A stretch of DNA of 42,624 bases from Candidatus Rokuibacteriota bacterium (GCA_030647435.1 JAUSJX010000045.1:1-42624), one strand, 5' to 3'. Positions 32,189-40,551 are shown, numbered from the stretch's first letter. The notes: generated by a model not told the origin, from the letters alone. Translations and numbers: made by a program.

Positions 32189-33026
32189 GCGCCCCGTCGC
32201 TCCGATGACGCTTGCGGTTCTGACGCTCGTGGATCGCATCGCACGAGAGCTCGCGCTCGATTACTTCGTGACGGGTGCGATGGCGCGGGACCTCCTTCTA
32301 TACGGTGTCTTCGGCCTCGACACTGGCCGGGCGACGCTGGACGTGGACCTTGCTGTAGCGGTCGACAGCTGGAAGCAATTCGAGGCGGTCAAGGCATGCC
32401 TTCTCGAGACAGGAGTATTTACTACTGCCGGGGATGTGATGCACAGGCTCTTCCATCGCGGAAGCATAGGGCAAAGAGGCTATCCCCTCGACCTCCTTCC
32501 CTTCGGTGGCATAGAGCAACATCCGAACCAGATCGCCTGGCCCCCAGACCTATCCATCATCATGAATGTGGCTGGCTACCGCGAAGCGCTTGCCGCGGCG
32601 GTGGAGGTCGAGGTCCATCCGGGCCTCATCGTACACGTGGCATCGTTGGCGGGCCTTGCCATCTTGAAGTTATTCGCCTGGGCCGATCGCGGGGCTGCCA
32701 ATCCCAAGGACGCTCTCGATTTTGCCGTTCTATTGGGCCAGTACAGCGCAGCCGGCAACGAGGATCGACTCTTCACCGAAGAGCTTGGGCTCTTGAAGGA
32801 CCTCGCCTACAACGTGGATCTCGCCGGCCCGCGGCTCCTCGGCAAAGATGCGGCTCGTGTAGCCACACGCGAGACGAGAAACAAACTCCTCGCACTACTT
32901 GACGATGCAGAACGCCTGGACCGGCTCGTTACAGACATGGCAAGAGTCTTCCGGGGCGCCGAGGATCCTATCGCCAAGGCCGAGGCCTCGGTCGTCCAGT
33001 TCAAAACGGGATTGGGGGAGATTTGA
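32169..33026 (+). CDS. abiEii: Nucleotidyltransferase AbiEii/AbiGii family toxin
   Basis: 285 residues from ATG 32169, inside the end of abiEi. The polymerase-beta-type nucleotidyltransferase motif is complete: VTGAMARDLLLYGVFG (residues 34-49), then GRATLDVDLAVAV with metal-binding Asp58 and Asp60. A later acidic/Lys part, VASLAGLAILKLFAWADRGA then ANPKDALDFAVLL, matches the K..A...R...KD..D pattern of AbiEii/MenT-type toxins, which modify tRNA or other targets with NTPs. Intact, with no sign of decay. Confidence 0.85.
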   Translation: MLSVAPERPVAPMTLAVLTLVDRIARELALDYFVTGAMARDLLLYGVFGLDTGRATLDVDLAVAVDSWKQFEAVKACLLETGVFTTAGDVMHRLFHRGSIGQRGYPLDLLPFGGIEQHPNQIAWPPDLSIIMNVAGYREALAAAVEVEVHPGLIVHVASLAGLAILKLFAWADRGAANPKDALDFAVLLGQYSAAGNEDRLFTEELGLLKDLAYNVDLAGPRLLGKDAARVATRETRNKLLALLDDAERLDRLVTDMARVFRGAEDPIAKAEASVVQFKTGLGEI

Positions 33027-33174
33027 CCCTCCATCATGGCGCAGGTTCTTTGTAGATTCGAACCCTGACTCTTGCGCGATGACCTCACGTGATCAGCTCG
33101 CACGGAAAGGGCGACTGCTATAGCTTCGACGAGCTGAGGAAGGCCAGGCGATGAGGGGCAAGCCGGAAAAGCGA

Positions 33175-33209
33175 AATCGGGCACTCCGGGGATCCCGAAG
33201 TGCCCGATT
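33175..33209 (-). terminator. Terminator hairpin of tRNA-Lys fragment, copy 3
   Basis: An eleven-pair stem AATCGGGCACT/AGTGCCCGATT with a 13-base loop; on the minus strand it is followed by TCGCTTTTCC. A different sequence from copies 1-2 but in the same place, so this att copy came from a different element or locus. Confidence 0.6.
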
Positions 33210-33213
33210 CGAT

Positions 33214-33258
33214 TGGTGGGCCGTGGAGGACTCGAACCTCCGACCCGCTGAATAAGAG
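33214..33258 (-). repeat. tRNA-Lys(CTT) 3' half, attachment-site copy 3
   Basis: Same 45 bases as copies 1 and 2 except one change in the anticodon loop (CTGAATAAGAG on the plus strand instead of CTGATTAAGAG). No 5' tRNA half adjoins. Confidence 0.85.
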
Positions 33259-33497
33259 ACCAGTTACAGACGAAACAGACCTCAGCTTACTGAGACAATT
33301 GCCTAGAAATACAGGCTTCCCGAAACTCAGGAGTTGAGGCTTTTCTCACTACCTCGGCAGTAGTTCTCGGACAGAAGCCGGACATCTGTAGTCGGTCGGT
33401 CAGGCCAGCAGGGCCCGGAGATTCCCGCCGTCCCAGGACGGCCCCGACGCTGCCCTCACAATGGAAGCCAGCTCTCGGGCGCAGATGCCCGGCTAGC

Positions 33498-33640
33498 TCA
33501 CCTGCTCGTCAACGCGGCAATCCTGGGGCCGAACACCATCTTGAACCTAAGGAGCCGATCGATACCCCAGTCTCGGATTTCCTTCAACGTCTCCGGATCG
33601 TCCTCAATGCTACCCGGCCGATAGGTAGCAATGCGTGAGG
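33498..33640 (-). pseudogene. DUF4268-like C-terminal remnant
   Basis: The minus-strand frame reads SRIATYRPGSIEDDPETLKE then IRDWGIDRLLRFKMVFGPRI and stops at 33498. The ending IR.W....LL.FK.VFGPRI is typical of the DUF4268 domain, found on restriction-endonuclease-like proteins. Upstream coding is lost at the IS91 fragment near 33650. Tentative. Confidence 0.4.
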
Positions 33641-33656
33641 CGCTTCGATCGTCGAG

Positions 33657-34056
33657 ACGCTGAAGACGGTCTGGCGCGATGGCACCTCGCATCTACTTTT
33701 CGAGCCAATCGAGTTCATGGAGAAGCTCGCGGCGATCATCCCCCGCCCCGCGGTCAACCTGGTCGTGTATCACGGCGTTCTCGCCCCGCATGCGCGCTGG
33801 CGCGCGCACGTCGTCCGCCACGGCCGCCCGGCCCCCGGACGTCCATGCGCGCGAACGCGAGGCCAGCCCCTGCGCCGCCGGCACCCCAGGTGCGTGGACC
33901 TGGGCCGCCCTGATGCGCCGCGTGTTCGATCTCGACGTCCTCGCCTGCCCACGCTGTGGCGGCCGCCTGCGGCGCATCGCCTCCGTGCAGGATCCCCTCG
34001 ATCGTCTCATCCACGAACGCCTCTGGATGGTTGATGAGCTTCTTCATGGCAGGCTC
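33657..34056 (+). pseudogene. IS91-family transposase, C-terminal fragment with frameshift
   Basis: LKTVWRDGTSHLLFEPIEFM then EKLAAIIPRPAVNLVVYHGV and LAPHARWR is the IS91/IS801 transposase (Y2 HUH class) signature. After about 33830 the match continues in another frame: GAWTWAALMRRVFDLDVLAC then PRCGGRLRRIASVQDP. The shift between frames and the missing N-terminal catalytic part make it non-functional. The end at about 34056 is not the normal IS91 end. Confidence 0.7.
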
Positions 34057-34096
34057 CTCAAGGAAATGGGTGTCGTGCCGCCCAGCGTTGAATGCG

Positions 34097-34984
34097 CTAC
34101 AGCAGGCCGGCGTTCTTCAATGCCTGCTTGATCGGGCCCGCCTGGCGCTCGGAGGTTGCCGGCATCGGCGGCCGGGGGACGCCGGCAGGCCGCCCCAGCA
34201 GCTCCATGCAATGCTTCACGTTCGCCGGCAAGTTGTCGTGGAAGATGGCGTTCCAGATCGGGAGCAGCTTCTCGTGGAGCCGGAGCGCCTCCAGGTAATT
34301 TCCGGCCTTGGCGGCGTTCCAGAGCTGGACGCACAGCGTCGGGACGGCCGTGAGGATAGCGGCAATCGCCCCGTGGGCCCCCAGGACGAAGGAGGGATAC
34401 AGCAGGGCGTCCACGGCGGACATGATCCGCGCCCGGTTGCCTACCAGCAGCAGCAGGTCTGCCAGCATCTTCATGTCCCCGGCGCTCTGCTTGACCCCGA
34501 CGACGCCGTCCACCGACGTGAGGATCCGGGCGAGAAGCTGGGGTGAGAGGTAGGCCCACGGGACCACGTTGTAGATGAGGACGGGGAGCCCGGTCTTGCC
34601 GGCGATGGCGTCGAAGTTCTTGAGCATCGCGTCATCGTCCGGCCGGAACAGGTAGTGGGGCGGTGTGACCTGCAAGGCGGCGACGCCCAAGTCCTTGACC
34701 GCACGCCCCCGCTCGATAGCGGATTCGGTGCTGTCGGTGATGATGCCGGTGATGAGCGGGACCCGCCCCCGTACTTCTTCGGCCACGATGGCGGTGATCC
34801 GCCGGACCTCGTCCGTGGTCAGGGTGTGCCCCTCTCCCGTGCTGCCGGTCACGGCCAGACCATGGACCTTTGCCGTCTCCACCATGTATCGCGTGTCGGC
34901 GCGCAGGGCTTGTTCGTCAATGGTGTTGTCCGGCCGGAAGGGTGTGGTCACCGGCGGGACGATCCCGTAGATGTGCTCGTACAT
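34097..34984 (-). CDS. DHDPS/N-acetylneuraminate lyase-family aldolase
   Basis: 295 residues; ATG follows AAAGGAG at six bases. Full DHDPS fold: VTGSTGEGHTLTTDEVRRI (the GTTGE motif kept as GSTGE), LPVLIYNVVPWAY (catalytic Tyr) and VVGVKQSAGDMKML (Schiff-base Lys). It ends in the C-terminal helices of a catabolic aldolase rather than DapA. Downstream of tctCBA, so its substrate is probably the carboxylic acid that the transporter brings in, or a product of it. Confidence 0.92.
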   Translation of the reverse strand: MYEHIYGIVPPVTTPFRPDNTIDEQALRADTRYMVETAKVHGLAVTGSTGEGHTLTTDEVRRITAIVAEEVRGRVPLITGIITDSTESAIERGRAVKDLGVAALQVTPPHYLFRPDDDAMLKNFDAIAGKTGLPVLIYNVVPWAYLSPQLLARILTSVDGVVGVKQSAGDMKMLADLLLLVGNRARIMSAVDALLYPSFVLGAHGAIAAILTAVPTLCVQLWNAAKAGNYLEALRLHEKLLPIWNAIFHDNLPANVKHCMELLGRPAGVPRPPMPATSERQAGPIKQALKNAGLL

Positions 34985-35107
34985 GCAGGCTCCTTTCGTG
35001 CGCTGCGGGCGAGTGAATCGGGCACCGCCTTCCTCTCCCCGATCAACCGTTCCAACACCCAGTTGTCAACGCTATTCCACCTTCGATAATCCGGACGGCC
35101 GGATCCG

Positions 35108-36622
35108 CTACTCCTCCAGCTTCGCCAGTTGCGCCGCCTCCAGCTTGAGGGCTTGGCGCTGGCGACGCACCGCCACGAAGGTCGTGAAGGCCGCCAGGAC
35201 CAGGATCACCACGGTGATCGGGCGCGTCAGGAAGATCGTGGGATCCCCCCGGGACATGGTCATGGCCCGGCGATAGTTCGACTCCATCATCGCGCCCAGG
35301 ATCTGGGCCAGCACCATGGGGGCCACCGGGTACTCGTAGCGAAGCATGAGGTACCCGAGGAAGCCGAAGATGACGCAGGTCGCCACGTCGTAGAAGACGT
35401 TGTTGATGGCGTAGGAGCCCACCATGCAAGTCATGAAGATCAGGGGAGTCAGGAACTTCCGGTCGAGATTGATCACCTGGGCGAAGAACCGGGCAAAGAT
35501 GAGACCGAGGATCACGAAGGTGACATTTGCCGCGATCATCCCGGCGAAGATCTGGTGCACGACCTCCGGGTGACTCTGGAAGAGCATGGGGCCGGGCTGG
35601 AGGTTATGGATGGTGAGCGCGCCCATGAGCACCGCCGTTGCCGCGTCTCCGGGAATGCCCAGGGTGATCATGGGCAGAACGTCCCCGCCCGTGCTGGCGT
35701 TCTCGCCGCATTGCGCGGCCGCCACCCCGGCGGGCTCCCCGGTCCCGAAGCGCTCCGGGTGCTTCGAGGCCCGCTTGGTCTCGGCGTAGCTCAGGAAGGC
35801 GGACGTATCGGCGCCGATCGCCGGCGTGATGCCCACGATCAGCCCGATGGGGCAGGCGCGCACGTACGCGGGGATGCATTCCTTGAGATCCTTCAGCGTC
35901 GGAAGGATGTTTTTGAGGACCGCGCTGACTCGTGGGGCGGTGAGAATGATCTCCACTTGGCGGAAGCCCTCGGACAGGGCGAACAGGCCGATGAGCATGG
36001 GGACAAAGGAGAGGCCTCCGGTCAGCTCGGCGAACCCGAAGGTGAAGCGCTGGAATCCCCCCATCGGGTCCAGGCCGACCATCGCCAGGAGCAGACCCAG
36101 CAAGCCCGAGATGACCCCCTTGACCGGTGAGCGGCCCGACAGGGTAATGGTCACCGACAGCCCGAAGACCGCCAGTGCGAAGTACTCGGGTGCCGAGAAG
36201 CGGAGCGCGAAGCTGGCCAGGATCGGGGCGAAGAAGGCGAGGCAGATGGCGGTGAACGTTCCGCCCACCCCCGAAGAGATCGTCGCGATACCGATGGCCT
36301 TCCCGGCCAGCCCCTTCTGCGCCATCGGGTAGCCGTCGAACACGGTGGCGGCCGCTGCCGGCGTGCCCGGCGTCTTGATCAGGATCGAGGCGATCCCGCC
36401 CCCGTAGATGGCCCCCGTGTAGATCCCCAGCAGCATGACGATGCCCGTGATGGGCGTCATGCCGAACGTGAAGGGCACGAGGATGGCGATCCCCATCGTG
36501 GCGGTCAACCCCGGGATGGCCCCGATGATGATGCCGAAGAACGAGCCCAGAATTAAGGCCACCAGATTGTAGCCGGAGAGGACCGTCCCAAAGCCCTGCA
36601 GCAGCAGACCCAGATCTACCAT
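35108..36622 (-). CDS. tctA: Tripartite tricarboxylate transporter large permease TctA
   Basis: 504 residues with about ten to twelve membrane helices. Opens LGLLLQGFGTVLSGYNLVAL then ILGSFFGIIIGAIPGLTATM (the GxxxGxxPGLT motif) and has the second conserved block RFGTGEPAGVAAAQCGENAS then TGGDVLPMITLGIPGDAATA. This is the transport subunit of a secondary carboxylate importer driven by an ion gradient. 22 bases separate it from tctB. Confidence 0.95.
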   Translation of the reverse strand: MVDLGLLLQGFGTVLSGYNLVALILGSFFGIIIGAIPGLTATMGIAILVPFTFGMTPITGIVMLLGIYTGAIYGGGIASILIKTPGTPAAAATVFDGYPMAQKGLAGKAIGIATISSGVGGTFTAICLAFFAPILASFALRFSAPEYFALAVFGLSVTITLSGRSPVKGVISGLLGLLLAMVGLDPMGGFQRFTFGFAELTGGLSFVPMLIGLFALSEGFRQVEIILTAPRVSAVLKNILPTLKDLKECIPAYVRACPIGLIVGITPAIGADTSAFLSYAETKRASKHPERFGTGEPAGVAAAQCGENASTGGDVLPMITLGIPGDAATAVLMGALTIHNLQPGPMLFQSHPEVVHQIFAGMIAANVTFVILGLIFARFFAQVINLDRKFLTPLIFMTCMVGSYAINNVFYDVATCVIFGFLGYLMLRYEYPVAPMVLAQILGAMMESNYRRAMTMSRGDPTIFLTRPITVVILVLAAFTTFVAVRRQRQALKLEAAQLAKLEE

Positions 36623-36644
36623 GCGGCCGACTCGTTGCCTCCCG

Positions 36645-37106
36645 CTAGCGGAACAAACCGCGCGGGAGCGGCACGTTGAGGGTTCGATCGAAGAGCAGAT
36701 ACGTCATCACCGGGACCACCAGAGCGAAGAGGAGCAGCCGCACCCACCGCCGCTCGCCCAGCACCAGAACGAAGCCGAACAGGTATGGGGCAGTGGCCGT
36801 GATGAAGCCGATGCGCTCCATGAAGATCACGTACAGGCCGGTCAAGACGGCCACCCAGAGCACCCGGTTGCGATCCGCCCCTTCCACCCGGCCAGGCAGT
36901 GTCAGCGACTGCCCCCGGAGCGCTCGAATGAGCAACAGAGATGCCGCCCCCAGCAGGCAGACGGCGACCCCGCGGGGAATCCAGGCCGGACTCCCCATGT
37001 CCGGCAGGATGGGCCACTGCCCGGATTCATAGAAGACGTACGCGCTGATCGGGAAGATCACCAGCGCCGAGAGGATATCAATCTTCTTCATGGACACGTG
37101 GGGCAT
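36645..37106 (-). CDS. tctB: Tripartite tricarboxylate transporter small permease TctB
   Basis: 153 residues; ATG 37106 has AAAGGGAG about seven bases upstream. Four predicted helices: IDILSALVIFPISAYVFYES, GVAVCLLGAASLLLIRAL, VLWVAVLTGLYVIFMERIGF and LLLFALVVPVMTYLLFDRTL. The end LNVPLPRGLF is the usual TctB tail. TctB proteins are poorly conserved, so the assignment leans on TM layout and context. Confidence 0.9.
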   Translation of the reverse strand: MPHVSMKKIDILSALVIFPISAYVFYESGQWPILPDMGSPAWIPRGVAVCLLGAASLLLIRALRGQSLTLPGRVEGADRNRVLWVAVLTGLYVIFMERIGFITATAPYLFGFVLVLGERRWVRLLLFALVVPVMTYLLFDRTLNVPLPRGLFR

Positions 37107-37140
37107 ACCGTCTCCCTTTCCGGTCAAGCAAGCATGAGAC

Positions 37141-37164
37141 GCCCCGCGGCAACTGCCGCGGGGC
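37141..37164 (-). promoter_or_regulatory. Hairpin between tctC and tctB
   Basis: A perfect ten-pair stem GCCCCGCGGC/GCCGCGGGGC with an AACT loop and no T-run. It lies in the 88-base gap between the receptor gene and tctB. Such a hairpin can protect the upstream mRNA or partly terminate, giving more TctC than permease. The stem is seen; the effect is inferred. Confidence 0.6.
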
Positions 37165-37194
37165 GCTCGCAACCCCCCACAGGGAAATCCGAAA

Positions 37195-38166
37195 CTACTT
37201 CTTCTTCAGCAGGCCCAGCGCTTCCAGGGTCGGCTCCAGGCTCTTCTCCATTCCGATGAGGAATTCCTGGAACTTCTCGTGAGCCAGGTAGGTCCGCGGC
37301 AGGGTCACCTTGTCCATCAGCGCGATGTACTCCGGGTCCTCCGCCGCCTTCTGGAACCCGTCGCGCAGGACCTTCAGGACCTCGGGCGGCGTGCCCTTCG
37401 TCGTGCCCAGGCCGCGCCAGTCGTAGATGTAGCCTTCGAGGGGGTAGCCGGCCTCGGCCAGGGTCGGGACGTCCGGGAAGAACGGGTTGCGGGTGGGCGT
37501 GACGGCCGCCAGGATCCTCACCTGCTTCGTCTGGTAGAACTGCAGTACCTCGTCCATGCCGCTGGCGCACATGCTGATGTGGCCGCCCACCAAGGCGGTC
37601 CGGGTCGGGGCTGCGCCGTCAAAGGGGACGAAGGTGAACTTCAGGCCGAACTTCTGGGCGATGGCCGCGCCAGCGAGATGCCAGGCGCCGGCCGGCCCGG
37701 AATGCCCTATCGTGACCACGCCGGGGTTCGCCTTGGCGTACTCGACGAGTTCCTTCATGCTGCGGAACTGAGAGTCCGCCTTGACCGAAAGACCTGCCGG
37801 GCTCCGGTTGAGCAGCGCGATGAGGTCGAAGTCCCGGTAGGACAGCTCGGACTGGCCGAGCAGCCGGTAGGTGCTGAGGTTGAAGGTGATGACCCCCACC
37901 GTGTATCCGTCCGGCTTGGCCTTGACCACCGAGTCCATCCCCACCACGCCGGTGCCGCCGACGCGGTTGACGACGTTGATGTTGACCCCGAAGTACTTCT
38001 TGCCGTTCTTCACCAGCGTGCGCGCCAGGGTGTCGGTGCCACCACCCGCTGACCACGGCACCACCAGGGTGATGTCGCGCTCGGGGAAGGCCGCCTTCGC
38101 CGGCGCGGGCACGAGCAGCGCCACGGCGAGCACGGCCGCCAGCACCAACCCAACCTTTCGCATCAT
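37195..38166 (-). CDS. tctC: Tripartite tricarboxylate transporter substrate-binding protein TctC (Bug family)
   Basis: 323 residues; ATG 38166 after AAAGGAGGC. A signal peptide MMRKVGLVLAAVLAVALLVP then APAKA precedes the mature start AFPERDITLVVPWSAGGGTD, the Bug family opening that binds the carboxylate. Also NVVNRVGGTGVVGMDSVVKA, the TIGHSGPAGAWHLAGAAIAQ segment and the WRGLGTTKGTPPEVLKVLRD end region. It delivers its ligand to TctAB. First gene of the operon. Confidence 0.95.
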   Translation of the reverse strand: MMRKVGLVLAAVLAVALLVPAPAKAAFPERDITLVVPWSAGGGTDTLARTLVKNGKKYFGVNINVVNRVGGTGVVGMDSVVKAKPDGYTVGVITFNLSTYRLLGQSELSYRDFDLIALLNRSPAGLSVKADSQFRSMKELVEYAKANPGVVTIGHSGPAGAWHLAGAAIAQKFGLKFTFVPFDGAAPTRTALVGGHISMCASGMDEVLQFYQTKQVRILAAVTPTRNPFFPDVPTLAEAGYPLEGYIYDWRGLGTTKGTPPEVLKVLRDGFQKAAEDPEYIALMDKVTLPRTYLAHEKFQEFLIGMEKSLEPTLEALGLLKKK

Positions 38167-38820
38167 GACTGCCTCCTTTCGAGGTTCGAGTTGCCTCTCA
38201 GGTCCGCCGGCAGCATCCGGACGGGCGGACCATTCCTCCGCGCTGGCACCCCCCACGCTGCCAGGAATCGCTGCTCCACTCTGACACATCCCCCTTCGCT
38301 CTGGTTACGCCCTCCTCTGGTTTGTCTGCGACTGAGAACCATCTCAGGTTCATCGGTTCATCCGGACAATGCACGAAGGGATTCATGAATTCTCCGGAAC
38401 AAATGACCAATTCCTCAAATCCCAATGGCGGAACAGAGCCTCACGCTCTGTCACGGTCCGACACGCAGACAGGCCAGCCAACATTAGCACCCTCCGGCGG
38501 CGCGGTCGCCCCGTCCGTGGGCCCCATCACCGTGACATACGGTGCCATACCCGGACACCAGCTGGCGTTGGTCCTGATGTGAGGAAGGTAGAGGACGCCC
38601 AAGTTCCGAACAGCGACTCGCCATGCGTTGTTCTCCAGACGCCACGCTGACGTTTTACAAGGGATCAGACGGGTAGATCTGGGATGCTCGGGACGGCTGT
38701 GAAGTGAGGGAACTGTCGCACTGTATCGCGACTGTAGATTCGCTCCTGATCGGGCTGTTCCGTGAAAGCTGGAGAAGGAGCTTAAGGACGGCAGAGCTGT
38801 CAGCGTGACGTCAGCAGGCC
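38167..38820. other. Region upstream of tctC up to att copy 4
   Basis: About 650 bases without a supportable gene. It should hold the tctC promoter, and it contains copy B of the dispersed repeat. Short frames on both strands have no family resemblance. Confidence 0.5.
38503..38575 (+). repeat. Dispersed repeat, copy B
   Basis: GGTCGCCCC-(G)TCCGTGGGCCCC-ATCACCGTGACATA and CCCGGACACCAGC, aligned block by block with copies A (7217) and C (40552); closest to C in the first half. Lies 290 bases left of att copy 4. Confidence 0.45.
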
Positions 38821-38846
38821 GCGGGCACCTCAGTCGAGGTGCCCGC
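38821..38846 (-). terminator. Hairpin beside tRNA-Lys fragment, copy 4
   Basis: Perfect eleven-pair stem GCGGGCACCTC/GAGGTGCCCGC with a four-base loop, at the position where copies 1-3 have terminators. No T-run follows on the minus strand, so termination would be weak. Confidence 0.45.
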
Positions 38847-38863
38847 TAACCTACTGATTGAAG

Positions 38864-38908
38864 TGGTGGGCCGTGGAGGACTCGAACCTCCGACCCGCTG
38901 ATTAAGAG
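38864..38908 (-). repeat. tRNA-Lys(CTT) 3' half, attachment-site copy 4
   Basis: Identical to copies 1 and 2. The tyrosine integrase starts 150 bases to its right, so this is the attachment site of the element with the working integrase. Confidence 0.88.
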
Positions 38909-39058
38909 TCTCAAGGCAGGGACCCCTGCCGTGTACGATCGTCCACGCAAGGCCGTGTAAATACTCGTTTTCACGAGATTCGACTTCCCACTTGCTACGC
39001 CCTCCCCCGCTGTCGTACGCTCGCGACTGTCTACACAGCGTCTACATGGACGTTAGCT

Positions 39059-40405
39059 ATGCCTAAACTTACTCAGCAGTTCGTTGACCGCGTCACGACC
39101 CCAGCCACGGGGCAGCGTTTCTTCCGAGACGCCCGTGCCCAGGGGCTTGCCCTGCGCGTGACGAGCGGGGGCGCCAAGGCCTGGGTGTGGGAGGGCCGCG
39201 TGAAAGGGAGGGTCCGGCGCATCACGCTCGGGCCGCACCCGGCGCTCTCCCTGTCTGTCGCGAGGGACGAAGCCCTCGCTATGGCGGCCGCGGTCGCTCG
39301 GGGTGAGGACCCTGCGGCGGCGCGAGCTCGCGAGCGCGGCGAGCTGACGTTCGGCGGTCTGGCCGAACTCTACTTCGAACGCCACGCGCGCCCGCGCAAG
39401 CGGTCGGCCAGGCAGGACGAGCGGATGTTGAGGGACGTGCTGGGTCGCCCTGGAAAGGAGCCCGCGCTGATCCCGGCGAGATGGCGGCATCGCCGGCTCT
39501 CCGACCTGACGCGCCAGGACATCGCAGAGCTGCACGCCAGGGTCGGGCGCGATAGCGGCCACTACGCCGCCAACCGAGGGCTGGCCCTGCTCCGCACGAT
39601 GTTCAACCTCGCGCGCACCTGGGGACTCGTCTCCGGCGACAACCCCGCCACGGGCATCCGGGCGTTCCACGAAGAAAAGCGCGATCGCTTCTTGAATCCC
39701 GACGAGCTCAGCCGAGCCCTGGTCGCCATCGATCAAGAGCCGGACTGGCGGTGGCGCGCGTATTTCCGCCTGGCCCTGCTGCTGGGGCCTCGGAGGCAGG
39801 AGCTCCTTCGCGCACGGTGGCCGGAGCTGGACTTCCCGGCGCGGTCCTGGCGACTACCGACGACCAAGGCGGGACGTCCACACCTCCTGCCTCTGCCGAC
39901 CCCAGCCGTCGAGATCCTCGAGTCGCTGCCGAGCCGCGGCCAGTCCGAGTGGGTGTTCCCCTCTCCGACGGCACGCTCCGGCCATCTCGAAGAGCCCAAG
40001 AAGGCCTGGCAGCGCATCCGGGAGCGCGCGAACACGAAGGACGTCCGCATTCACGATCTGCGCCGGACCCTCGGCAGCTGGCTGGCCGCGAGCGGGTACG
40101 GGTTGCCGATGATCGGCCGGGTGCTCAACCACTCCCAGCCGTCCGCCACCGCCGTCTACGCCCGGCTCGACCTGGAGCCCGTGCGCCGGGCGCTCGAGGC
40201 GAACGCCCAGGCCATGCTGGAGGTGGAGCGAAGCCCGGCGGCTGAACTCGCCAAGAACACGCCGGGAGCGGCCGACGACGAGGGGAGACCACTCGATCGG
40301 CGCCAACCCAAGGGGAAAGGCCGTGAGCAACGGGCGCGAGCGCACCCACTCGCCCGCGTGCCGGCTGGCCGCAGGCCGCACCGGCGGGGTGAACCTTCCG
40401 GGTAG
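39059..40405 (+). CDS. Tyrosine-type site-specific integrase
   Basis: 448 residues. The N-terminal DUF4102-like DNA-binding domain (MPKLTQQFVDRV, RDARAQGLALRVTSGGAKAW, RVRRITLGPHPALSLSVARD) is followed by a SAM-like core-binding domain and the catalytic domain: Arg in LLLGPRRQELLRARW near residue 244, Lys in TTKAGRPHLLPLP, HDLRR at about 332-336, and LNHSQPSATAVYARLD with nucleophile Tyr near 367. P4/tRNA-island type. The C-terminal ~60 residues after ANAQAMLEVE are Arg/Pro-rich and may be read-through beyond the original end. Likely recombines at the tRNA-Lys att copies. Confidence 0.94.
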   Translation: MPKLTQQFVDRVTTPATGQRFFRDARAQGLALRVTSGGAKAWVWEGRVKGRVRRITLGPHPALSLSVARDEALAMAAAVARGEDPAAARARERGELTFGGLAELYFERHARPRKRSARQDERMLRDVLGRPGKEPALIPARWRHRRLSDLTRQDIAELHARVGRDSGHYAANRGLALLRTMFNLARTWGLVSGDNPATGIRAFHEEKRDRFLNPDELSRALVAIDQEPDWRWRAYFRLALLLGPRRQELLRARWPELDFPARSWRLPTTKAGRPHLLPLPTPAVEILESLPSRGQSEWVFPSPTARSGHLEEPKKAWQRIRERANTKDVRIHDLRRTLGSWLAASGYGLPMIGRVLNHSQPSATAVYARLDLEPVRRALEANAQAMLEVERSPAAELAKNTPGAADDEGRPLDRRQPKGKGREQRARAHPLARVPAGRRPHRRGEPSG

Positions 40406-40551
40406 GGTCCCGGGGGAAGATGGCGTTGGTGGGTCCTGGTGTGATTGGTGCTCGAACCTCGAGCCCTTCACCTCGACGGAACGCTTCAAGCTCGTGCGAC
40501 ATCGCCAGTCCCTCGGCGTCGACGATGCTCGCGACCTACGGCCGGCGACGG

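Larger units (their letters stand above)
29892..33213. mobile_element. Segment B of the tRNA-Lys island array
   Basis: A 3.3-kb unit between att copies 2 and 3. Its only intact genes are the AbiE toxin-antitoxin pair; the left half is transposase and regulator debris. No integrase. It reads as the residue of a larger element kept by the addiction module. Confidence 0.5.
33214..38863. mobile_element. Segment C of the tRNA-Lys island array
   Basis: A 5.6-kb unit between att copies 3 and 4, holding DUF4268 and IS91 debris and a complete tctCBA-lyase operon. No integrase inside. Confidence 0.5.

Noticed and set aside
35129-36130. A 333-codon plus-strand frame
   Set aside because: Antisense of tctA; His/Arg/Gly-rich composition typical of a shadow frame.
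40440-40470. A fifth tRNA-Lys fragment (gattggtgctcgaacctcga)
   Set aside because: It resembles only a few bases of the T arm and lacks the CCA end and anticodon part.
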